Part shown: piece by piece, positions 25,213 through 32,434 of the stretch
Layout: the number at the start of each line of letters is the position of its first letter
How positions within the stretch are numbered: position 1 is the stretch's first letter
Assembly (NCBI RefSeq): GCF_006716675.1
Contig: NZ_VFPM01000002.1
Location: forward strand, 1,178,001 to 1,242,000
Origin: Humibacillus xanthopallidus
Lineage (GTDB): Bacteria; Actinomycetota; Actinomycetes; Actinomycetales; Dermatophilaceae
DNA: 64,000 nt
Reading direction: 5' to 3'
Translations under genes and position numbers: made by a program
Notes under the pieces: model-generated
What the model saw: the letters and a program-made list of their open reading frames with translations, nothing else
Told to the model about the DNA's origin: nothing
Databases searched by the model: none

Positions 25213-26181
25213 GTGGATCGCTGGCACGGACTCGACGACATCCCGGCCGATCTCGGCCCCACCGTCGTCACCCTCGGCAACTTCGACGGCGTCCATCGCG
25301 GGCACCGCGAGGTCCTCACCCGTGTCGTGCGCGAGGCGGCCGAGCGCGGGGCGACACCCGTGGCCGTGACGTTCGAGCCGCACCCGATCGCCGTGCTCTA
25401 CCCCGACCGGGCGCCGGCTGCCGTGATGTCGCTCGGCCAGCGGCTGGATGCGCTCGAGTCCGTGGGTCTCGGGGCCACGCTCGTGCTCGACTTCACGCCG
25501 GAGTTCGCCCAGCAGACCCCGGAGGAGTTCGTGCAGGGCACCTTCGTCGAGGCGCTCGGCGCGGTGGCCGTCGTCGTCGGCAAGGACACCCGCTTCGGCG
25601 TGCGCAACTCCGGCGACGTCGAGACCCTCCGCGAGCTCGGCGAGACCCACGGCTTCGAGGTGGTCGCCCTCGACGACATCGGTGAGGGCAGCATGACGAC
25701 GCGGTGGAGCTCCACCCAGCTGCGGGCCGAGCTGCTCGAGGGGACCGTCGCGCACGCCGCGCAGATCCTCGGCCGGCCGCACCGGGTCTCGGGCACGGTC
25801 GTTCACGGTGACCACCGCGGGCGCGAGCTCGGCTACCCGACGGCCAACCTCTCGCAGGACCACGAGGGCCTCGTGCCCGCCGACGGGGTGTATGCCGGGT
25901 GGTTGCTGAGGCTCGACCTCGCCCCCGACGCACCCGACCGCTCCCTCCCGGCGGCGATCTCGGTCGGCACCAACCCGACCTTCGACGGTCACCAGCGCCG
26001 TGTCGAGGCCTACGTCCTCGACCGCACCGACCTCGACCTCTACGGCGAGCACGTCGTCATCGAGTTCGTCGACCGGCTGCGGCCGACGCTGCGCTTCGAC
26101 GGCGTCGAGGCGCTCGTCGAGCAGATGGCCCTGGACGTGGACCGGTGTCGCGAGATCCTCTCGGCGTTCGTGCCGTCCTGA
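25213..26181 (+). CDS. ribF: Bifunctional riboflavin kinase / FMN adenylyltransferase
   Basis: 322 residues. Makes FMN from riboflavin and FAD from FMN. The N-terminal FAD synthetase domain has VVTLGNFDGVHRGHREVL (nucleotidyltransferase GxxHxGH) and STQLRAELLEG; the C-terminal flavokinase domain has GDHRGRELGYPTANL and ISVGTNPTFDG. GTG25213 begins the conserved WHGLDDIPADLG stretch and follows a TACAGT -10 box, whereas GTG25174 would add an unconserved head. It supplies the FAD that the ApbE system at 3.2-6.1 kb consumes. Confidence 0.94.
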   Translation: MDRWHGLDDIPADLGPTVVTLGNFDGVHRGHREVLTRVVREAAERGATPVAVTFEPHPIAVLYPDRAPAAVMSLGQRLDALESVGLGATLVLDFTPEFAQQTPEEFVQGTFVEALGAVAVVVGKDTRFGVRNSGDVETLRELGETHGFEVVALDDIGEGSMTTRWSSTQLRAELLEGTVAHAAQILGRPHRVSGTVVHGDHRGRELGYPTANLSQDHEGLVPADGVYAGWLLRLDLAPDAPDRSLPAAISVGTNPTFDGHQRRVEAYVLDRTDLDLYGEHVVIEFVDRLRPTLRFDGVEALVEQMALDVDRCREILSAFVPS

Positions 26182-27326
26182 CGCCCGCGCGGCGGTGGGG
26201 GCCAAGCTCTCGCACGTCGTGGCTGCGGGTCGACCTCGGGCTCTTCATCGGTGCCGCCGGGCTGTCGCTCGTCGGCGTCGTGCTCGTGTGGTCAGCCACC
26301 CGTGAGACGCACGGTGCCGGGCTGGCGCTCAAGCAGCTGCTGGCGGTCGCCATCGGCATGGCCTGCGCGGTCGGGCTGACGCGCCTCGACGTCCGGGTCG
26401 TGCGCGCGCTCGCACCCGTCGTCTACGTGCTCGCGGTCGTCGGTCTCGTCGCGGTCATCTCGCCGCTCGGGTCGACGGTCAACGGCTCGCGGTCGTGGAT
26501 CCGGCTGCCCGGAGGCTTCACCCTGCAGCCGTCCGAGCTGATGAAGGTGGCGCTCGCGATCGGCCTCGCCATGCTGCTCGCCGACCGGGCCGACCGTGGG
26601 CTGCGCCAGCGGAACCGCGACGTCGCGCTCGCGTGGGTCGTCGCCGGCATACCGGTGGTGCTCGTGCTCGCGCAGCCCGACCTCGGCTCGGCCCTCGTGC
26701 TCGTCGCGATGGCGGTGGTCATCATCGCCGCGGCGGGGGCTCCGTGGCCGTGGACGGTCGCCGTCGTCCTCGCCGGGGTGGGTGTGACGGTTGCGGCCTT
26801 CACGACGTCGTTGCTCTCGACGTACCAGAGCAACCGGCTCAAGGCCTTCCTCGACCCGTCGCTCGACCCACAAGGCATCGGCTACCAGACCCGACAGGTC
26901 CGCCTCGCCATCGGCTCCGGCGGCCTCTCGGGTCAGGGGCTCTTCGCCGGTCGGCAGACCCAGGGCGGCTACATCCCCTTTCAGGAGACCGACTTCGTGT
27001 TCTCCGTGGCGGGGGAGGAGCTCGGCTTCGTCGGGGCCCTCGGGCTCGTGCTGCTCATCGCCTTCATCGTCGTGCGGGCCGCCGTCGTGGCCCGTCGGGC
27101 CGACACGTTCGGGCGGCTCGTCTCACTCGGCATCGCCGTCTGGCTCGGCGTGCAGGCCTTCGAGAACATCGGGATGAACCTGGGCCTCACGCCCGTCACA
27201 GGGCTGCCGCTGCCCTTCGTGTCCTACGGCGGGTCCGCGATGATCGCGTCGTGGATCGCGGTGGGGCTGGTCGGCACGGTCGCGTCGTCGTCGTCGGCGG
27301 CGCGGACCGGACCCGGCGCCGCCTGA
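26145..27326 (+). CDS. FtsW/RodA/SpoVE-family peptidoglycan glycosyltransferase, probably RodA
   Basis: 393 residues from GTG26145, about ten membrane spans. SEDS-family signatures are NGSRSWIRLPGGFTLQPSELMKVA, QPDLGSALVLVAMAVVIIAAAG, QGLFAGRQTQGGYIPFQETDFVFSVAGEELGF and the C-terminal NIGMNLGLTPVTGLPLPFVSYGGS. SEDS proteins polymerise lipid II glycan with a class-B PBP. The start is uncertain: GTG26145 overlaps ribF by 37 nt, and no ATG/GTG lies nearer the conserved region, though CTG26178 would make a CTGA overlap. It is unlinked to mreBCD-mrdA 20 kb away, its presumed partners. Confidence 0.8.
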   Translation: MSRDPLGVRAVLTPARRWGPSSRTSWLRVDLGLFIGAAGLSLVGVVLVWSATRETHGAGLALKQLLAVAIGMACAVGLTRLDVRVVRALAPVVYVLAVVGLVAVISPLGSTVNGSRSWIRLPGGFTLQPSELMKVALAIGLAMLLADRADRGLRQRNRDVALAWVVAGIPVVLVLAQPDLGSALVLVAMAVVIIAAAGAPWPWTVAVVLAGVGVTVAAFTTSLLSTYQSNRLKAFLDPSLDPQGIGYQTRQVRLAIGSGGLSGQGLFAGRQTQGGYIPFQETDFVFSVAGEELGFVGALGLVLLIAFIVVRAAVVARRADTFGRLVSLGIAVWLGVQAFENIGMNLGLTPVTGLPLPFVSYGGSAMIASWIAVGLVGTVASSSSAARTGPGAA

Positions 27327-27522
27327 CCGGCGCCGGGTTGGCGTCGTGAGGGCGGTGGCCGTGTGGCGCGCCGGGAGGGTTCGCGGTGGTTACCCGCGGG
27401 TCACATTGCGGTGTCTTTCGGTGGCGGGGAGGTGACGTGCGCCCGTTCGTTTGGCATCATCCGGGCATGTGGCGGCGCCCGCAGACGCCGATGACGGGTG
27501 CCGCAGCGACAAAGGAGTCCGC

Positions 27523-29388
27523 ATGCCCCTGATCTCCCTCGCCGACCGAACCGTCGACGAGTCGATCCTCGACCAGCGCGCCCCGAGCGTCGGAGCGCTC
27601 TTCCGCCAGCGCGTCGAGGCGACTCCGGACACACCGGCATACCTCTATTTCACGGGTGACTCGACCGAGCTCACGACCCTCACGTGGCGCGAGACGGACG
27701 CGATCGTCACGGAGTGGGCCGCCGGGCTCATCGCCCTCGGCGTCCAGCTCGAGGACCGGGTCGCCATCGCCTCGACGACGCGTGTCGAGTGGATCCTCGC
27801 CGACCTCGCCATCATCTGCGCCGGTGGCGCGACGACGACCGTCTACCCGACGACGATCGCCGAGGACGTCGCCTACATCCTCACCGACTCGGGCAGCTCC
27901 ATCGTCTTCGCCGAGAACGCCGAGCAGGTCGCCAAGCTGCAGGCCGTGCGCAGCGAGATCCCCGGCGTGCAGCACGTCATCAACCTCACCGGCGAGGGCA
28001 GCGAGGACGGCTGGGTCATCACGACCGACGAGCTCGCCGCCAAGGGCCGGGAGTGGCTGAGCGCGACCCCGGACCTCGTCACCTCGCGCGTCGACCAGCT
28101 CGGGCCCGAGAGCCTCGCGGTCGTCATCTACACCTCGGGCACGACCGGACGGCCCAAGGGCGTGCGCCTCGTGCAGGACAGCGTCGTCTACGAAGGCGCC
28201 GTCATCGAGGCGATGGGCACGCTCGGCAAGGACGACCTGCAGTTCCTCTGGCTGCCCCTCTCGCACGTCTTCGGCAAGATGCTCGTCGCGACGGGCCTGC
28301 AGATCGGCTTCCCGACCGCCGTCGACGGGCGGGTGGAGAAGATCGTCGACCACATGGCCGTCATCAAGCCCACCTTCATGGCGGGGCCGCCGCGCATCTT
28401 CGAGAAGGCGCGCGGCCGCGTCGCGCTGATGTTCGCGCAGGAGAAGGGCCTGAAGAAGAAGCTCATTGACTGGGCCCTGTCGGTCGGTGGTGAGATGCGC
28501 GACGTCCTCGCCCGGGGTGAGCAGCCGTCGGCCGTGCTGGCGCGCAAGCACGGGATCGCCGACAAGCTCGTGCTCCAGAAGGTGCAGGAGCGCTTCGGCG
28601 GCCGGGTCCGCTTCATGATCAGCGGCTCGGCCCCGCTCAACGCCGACGTGGCGCGCTGGTTCGGCTCCGTCGGTCTGCTCGTCCAGGAGGGCTACGGGCT
28701 CACCGAGACGTCGTCCGGCACCACCGTCAACACCCCGGAGCACGGCTCCTACCAGTACGGCTCGGTCGGGTGGCCGATGCCCGGCACCGAGGTGCGCATC
28801 GCCGAGGAGGACGGCGAGATCCTCGTGCGGGGCCCCGGCGTCATGCGCGGCTACCACAACAACCCCGAGGCGACCGCGGAGGTGCTCGACGAGGACGGCT
28901 GGTTCCACACCGGCGACATCGGACGCATCGACGAGCGCGGCTACCTCTTCGTCACCGACCGCAAGAAGGACCTCTTCAAGACCTCGGGCGGCAAGTACAT
29001 CGCACCGGCCGAGATCGAGGCCCGCTTCAAGGGCATGTGCCCGTTCGTCAGCCAGTTCCTCGTGCACGGGGCCGGCCACAACTACGCGACCGCGCTCGTC
29101 ACGCTCGACCCCGACGCGATCACGATGTGGGCGGCGACGGAGGGCCTCGCGGGCAAGTCCTACAGCGAGATCGTCTCCTCGCCGCAGGCGCGCGCGCTCG
29201 TCCAGGGCTACGTCGACCAGCTCAACGCGAGCCTCAACCGCTGGGAGACGATCAAGAAGTTCACCATCCTCGAGAAGGACCTCACGATCGAGGAGGGCGA
29301 CCTGACCCCGAGCATGAAGCTGCGACGCCGCGCGGTCACCGAGAAGCACCTCTCGGAGATCGAGGCGATGTACGCCGAAGGCTCCTGA
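27523..29388 (+). CDS. Long-chain fatty acid-CoA ligase (FadD15-like)
   Basis: 621 residues, cytosolic, AMP-forming. P-loop YTSGTTGRPKGVRL, YGLTETSSGTT, the TGDIGRIDERGYLFVTDRKKDLFKTSGGKYIAP hinge, and the LTPSMKLRRR C-terminal segment are all standard for very-long/long-chain acyl-CoA synthetases of the bubblegum/FadD15 type. AAAGGAG at 27511-27517 with 5-nt spacing fixes ATG27523. It stands alone with an inverted repeat on its 3' side. Confidence 0.93.
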   Translation: MPLISLADRTVDESILDQRAPSVGALFRQRVEATPDTPAYLYFTGDSTELTTLTWRETDAIVTEWAAGLIALGVQLEDRVAIASTTRVEWILADLAIICAGGATTTVYPTTIAEDVAYILTDSGSSIVFAENAEQVAKLQAVRSEIPGVQHVINLTGEGSEDGWVITTDELAAKGREWLSATPDLVTSRVDQLGPESLAVVIYTSGTTGRPKGVRLVQDSVVYEGAVIEAMGTLGKDDLQFLWLPLSHVFGKMLVATGLQIGFPTAVDGRVEKIVDHMAVIKPTFMAGPPRIFEKARGRVALMFAQEKGLKKKLIDWALSVGGEMRDVLARGEQPSAVLARKHGIADKLVLQKVQERFGGRVRFMISGSAPLNADVARWFGSVGLLVQEGYGLTETSSGTTVNTPEHGSYQYGSVGWPMPGTEVRIAEEDGEILVRGPGVMRGYHNNPEATAEVLDEDGWFHTGDIGRIDERGYLFVTDRKKDLFKTSGGKYIAPAEIEARFKGMCPFVSQFLVHGAGHNYATALVTLDPDAITMWAATEGLAGKSYSEIVSSPQARALVQGYVDQLNASLNRWETIKKFTILEKDLTIEEGDLTPSMKLRRRAVTEKHLSEIEAMYAEGS

Positions 29389-29407
29389 GGCCGACTGACC
29401 TCAGGTC

Positions 29408-29474
29408 GAGTGCTCACTTTCGCGCGTGCCGGCGAGGCTGACCGGCCCCGGAAAGTGCGCGAAAGTGAGCACTC
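29408..29474. terminator. 18-bp perfect inverted repeat, probable terminator
   Basis: Arms 29408-29425 and 29457-29474 (containing GTGCTCACTTTCGCGC and its complement) are perfectly paired around a 31-nt loop, 19 bp after the acyl-CoA ligase stop and just before the next promoter. No T-run. The arm resembles that of the 9679-9756 repeat. Confidence 0.75.
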
Positions 29475-29485
29475 CACGCAGCACG

Positions 29486-29491
29486 TAACAT
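29486..29491 (+). promoter_or_regulatory. -10 box of the radical SAM gene
   Basis: TAACAT ends 6 nt before ATG29498, in leaderless configuration. Confidence 0.45.
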
Positions 29492-29497
29492 GGTCGG

Positions 29498-31489
29498 ATG
29501 CCTGGTGAATCCCTGTGGGCCGACCTCGAGCCGCTGCTGGAGCGGGTCAACAAGCCCATCCAGTACGTCGGCGGCGAGCTGAACTCCACCGTCAAGGACT
29601 GGCACGTCGGTGGCCGCGGCCCCGCCGGCGAGGAGCTGACCACGCGGTGGGCCCTGATGTATCCCGACGCCTACGAGGTGGGCGTGCCCAACCAGGGCGT
29701 CATGATCCTCTACGAGGTCCTCAACGAGCGTGAGGATGCTCTCGCCGAGCGCACGTATGCCGTGTGGCCCGACATGGAGGCCCAGCTGCGGTCCGCGGGC
29801 CTTCCGCAGTTCACCGTCGACGGCCACCGCGCTGTGCGCGACTTCGACCTCTTCGGGCTCTCGTTCTCGACGGAGCTCGGCTACACGAACATGCTGAACG
29901 CCCTCGACCTCGCCGGCATCCCGCTCCACGCTGCCGACCGCGGTCTCGATGACCCCATCGTCATCGCGGGTGGCCACGCGGCCTTCAACCCCGAGCCCAT
30001 CTCCGCCTTCATCGACGCAGCGGTTATTGGAGACGGTGAGCAGGCGGTGCACGCCATCACCGACATCGTGGGGGAGTGGAAGGCCGCCGGTCGTCCCGGT
30101 GGTCGCCGCGAGGTGCTGCTCCGGCTCGCTCGCACTGGCGGCGTCTACGTGCCGGCGTTCTACGAGGTCTCCTACCTCCCCGACGGCCGCATCAAGCGCG
30201 TGGCTCCGGCTGCCGACGCCCCGGGGGTGCCGTGGCGCGTCGCCAAGCACACGGTCATGGACCTCGACGCGTGGCCCTACCCCAAGCAGCCCCTCGTCCC
30301 GGTGGCCGAGTCGGTGCACGAGCGCATGTCGGTCGAGATCTTCCGTGGGTGCACCCGCGGCTGCCGCTTCTGCCAGGCGGGCATGATCACCCGCCCCGTG
30401 CGGGAGCGGTCGATCACCGGCATCGGCGAGATGGTCGAGCGTGGCTTGGCGGCCACCGGCTTCGAGGAAGTCGGGCTGCTGTCACTGAGCTCGGCCGACC
30501 ACTCCGAGATCGCCGAGGTCACCAAGGGGCTCGCCGACCGCTACGAGGGCACGCAGACGGGGCTCTCGCTGCCGTCGACCCGCGTCGACGCCTTCAACAT
30601 CGACCTCGCCAACGAGCTGACCCGCAACGGTCGTCGGTCCGGCCTGACGTTCGCCCCGGAGGGCGGCTCCGAGCGCATCCGCAAGGTCATCAACAAGATG
30701 GTCTCGGAGGACGACCTCATCAGCACGGTGGCGGCGGCATACGGCGCGGGCTGGCGGCAGGTCAAGCTCTACTTCATGTGCGGCCTGCCGACCGAGACCG
30801 ACGAGGACGTCCTGCAGATCGCCGAGCTGGCCAAGCGGGTCATCGAGACGGGCCGGCAGGTGTCCGGCCGTCGTGACATCCGGTGCACGGTGTCGATCGG
30901 GGGCTTCGTGCCCAAGCCGCACACCCCGTTCCAGTGGGCCGCGCAGCTCGGCGCCGAGGAGACCGACGCGCGCCTGGCGAAGCTGCGCGAGGCCATCCGG
31001 TCGGACCGGCGCTACGGCTCCTCGATCGGGTTCCGCTACCACGACGGCCAGCCGGGCGTGGTCGAGGGCCTGCTCTCGCGCGGTGACCGCCGCGTCGGCA
31101 AGGTCATCGAGGCGGTGTGGAGAGACGGTGGTCGCTTCGACGGCTGGAGCGAGCACTTCTCCTACGAGCGGTGGATGCGCTGCGCCGAAGAGGCGCTCGC
31201 CGACGAGCCGGTCGACGTCGCGTGGTTCACGACGCGCGAGCGCGAGCAGAACGAGGTGCTCCCGTGGGACCACCTCGACTCGGGTCTCGACAAGGACTGG
31301 CTCTGGGAGGACTGGCAGGACGCGCTCGACGAGACCGAGGTCGACGACTGCCGCTGGACCCCGTGCTTCGACTGCGGGGTGTGCCCCCAGATGGGCACCG
31401 AGATCGAGATCGGGCCGACCGGCAAGACCTTGCTTCCACTCACCGTGCTGGGCTCGGGTCGCCAGGAGCTGCTCGAGCACCAGCACTGA
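29498..31489 (+). CDS. B12-binding/radical SAM protein, TIGR03960 family
   Basis: 663 residues. N-terminal B12-binding-like domain (about 40-250), radical SAM core with the iron-sulfur motif CTRGCRFCQAG (~287), and a C-terminal region ending in a second Cys cluster CFDCGVC. In most bacteria this protein is paired with a DUF2344 protein (TIGR03936), either fused or next door; here no such partner follows, since the next gene is convergent. The biochemical role is not established. The length is normal for the unfused form. ATG29498 has no clear Shine-Dalgarno and follows a TAACAT box. Confidence 0.88.
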   Translation: MPGESLWADLEPLLERVNKPIQYVGGELNSTVKDWHVGGRGPAGEELTTRWALMYPDAYEVGVPNQGVMILYEVLNEREDALAERTYAVWPDMEAQLRSAGLPQFTVDGHRAVRDFDLFGLSFSTELGYTNMLNALDLAGIPLHAADRGLDDPIVIAGGHAAFNPEPISAFIDAAVIGDGEQAVHAITDIVGEWKAAGRPGGRREVLLRLARTGGVYVPAFYEVSYLPDGRIKRVAPAADAPGVPWRVAKHTVMDLDAWPYPKQPLVPVAESVHERMSVEIFRGCTRGCRFCQAGMITRPVRERSITGIGEMVERGLAATGFEEVGLLSLSSADHSEIAEVTKGLADRYEGTQTGLSLPSTRVDAFNIDLANELTRNGRRSGLTFAPEGGSERIRKVINKMVSEDDLISTVAAAYGAGWRQVKLYFMCGLPTETDEDVLQIAELAKRVIETGRQVSGRRDIRCTVSIGGFVPKPHTPFQWAAQLGAEETDARLAKLREAIRSDRRYGSSIGFRYHDGQPGVVEGLLSRGDRRVGKVIEAVWRDGGRFDGWSEHFSYERWMRCAEEALADEPVDVAWFTTREREQNEVLPWDHLDSGLDKDWLWEDWQDALDETEVDDCRWTPCFDCGVCPQMGTEIEIGPTGKTLLPLTVLGSGRQELLEHQH

Positions 31490-31511
31490 GGGGCGGCGCG
31501 AGACGTCGCTG

Positions 31512-31652
31512 CGCGGTCGGCACCTCTCGGCTGGGAGGGGTGCGGACGGCATACGTGGTCGTGCGGCTGACACCTCTCAGATGGAAGGGGTGTCAGCCGC
31601 ACGACTGGTTGTCCGTCTGACACCCCTCGAGGCCCCGAGGGTGCCAGACGCA
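31512..31652. repeat. Array of three related stem-loops between convergent genes
   Basis: Three hairpins share arms of the form (G/C)CACC(T/C)CTC and GAGGGGTG. A is at about 31516-31545; B is at about 31558-31603, with a 16-bp perfect stem TCGTGCGGCTGACACC and its complement; C is at about 31614-31650 (GTCTGACACCCCTCG / CGAGGGTGCCAGAC). The array lies between the radical SAM stop and a convergent secreted-protein gene, where a bidirectional terminator or REP/BIME-like unit would be expected. Confidence 0.8.
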
Positions 31653-31678
31653 CGATGTGTCGCGGCCGCCGAACCGTC

Positions 31679-32161
31679 CTAGACGGCGAAGAAGACGCGC
31701 GACGCGTTGGGCACCGAGACAGTGGTGCCGTTCGTCGTGTCGGTGAGGACGATGTTCCAGTACGAGACCGAGGCGAGGACGAGCCGCTGGCCGCTCGGGC
31801 AGCTGAAGCCACCGGCGTCGATCGGGCCGGCGGAGAGGCTGGCCTGGACGCGGCCGTTCTTCGACTCGAAGCTGCCGGCAGCCGAGACGTCGCCGTTGAC
31901 GGTCTCCTTGTTGGCGGCCTTGGGGTGGTTCCCGCCGCCGTTGATGCACGCGTAGACCGCCGATGCGTCCGCGGTGAGGGTGTAGTCGATGTTGCCGTTG
32001 CCGAGGCCGCGCTCGTCGAACGAGACGACGAGCGAACCGCCGCTGTTGACGCTCGAGTTCACGCTGAAGAACTTGGCGGCGACGGCGGAGGCCGGGCTTG
32101 CCATGACGAGGGCGGCGACGAATGCAATCATCGCGACGAGTACTGACTTGATGACCTTCAT
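31679..32161 (-). CDS. Small secreted protein of unknown function
   Basis: 160 residues: Sec signal peptide ending SPASAVA (about 1-27) and a beta-rich mature domain with two cysteines (in YACINGGG and FSCPSG) that could form a disulfide. The sequence CINGGGNHPKAANKETV is typical of a widespread, uncharacterised actinobacterial exported family. A purine-rich GAAAGAAG precedes the ATG. It starts the run of three secreted-protein genes on this strand, but the 273-bp gap with a terminator upstream shows that it is transcribed separately. Confidence 0.7.
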   Translation of the reverse strand: MKVIKSVLVAMIAFVAALVMASPASAVAAKFFSVNSSVNSGGSLVVSFDERGLGNGNIDYTLTADASAVYACINGGGNHPKAANKETVNGDVSAAGSFESKNGRVQASLSAGPIDAGGFSCPSGQRLVLASVSYWNIVLTDTTNGTTVSVPNASRVFFAV

Positions 32162-32310
32162 GCTGATACTTCTTTCCCTGGGTGGAGGTGCCCGACCCCC
32201 GATCCGGGCTGTGACGACCGCGGCCCTGGTCGGCCGCGCCGCGTTGAAGGAGGCGGCTGGAGTGCCCCCGATACACCCGCCGCGGAAGTGGTGGCATATG
32301 CCCGGAAAGA

Positions 32311-32352
32311 ACCGTGACCGGCCCGGGACACAGGCCCCGAACCGGTCACGGT
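32311..32352. terminator. Terminator of the first large secreted-protein gene
   Basis: ACCGTGACCGG (32311-32321) and CCGGTCACGGT (32342-32352) form a perfect 11-bp stem with a 20-nt loop about 80 bp beyond the stop of the 32435-34957 gene. The rest of 32162-32434 holds no gene. Confidence 0.75.
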
Positions 32353-32434
32353 CCCTTGGTGGTGCTCGTTGTCGACCTACCCGTCGCGCCCGGCCGCCCC
32401 GCCGGCCGGGCCGCGATCAGGTCGATGACTCAGC

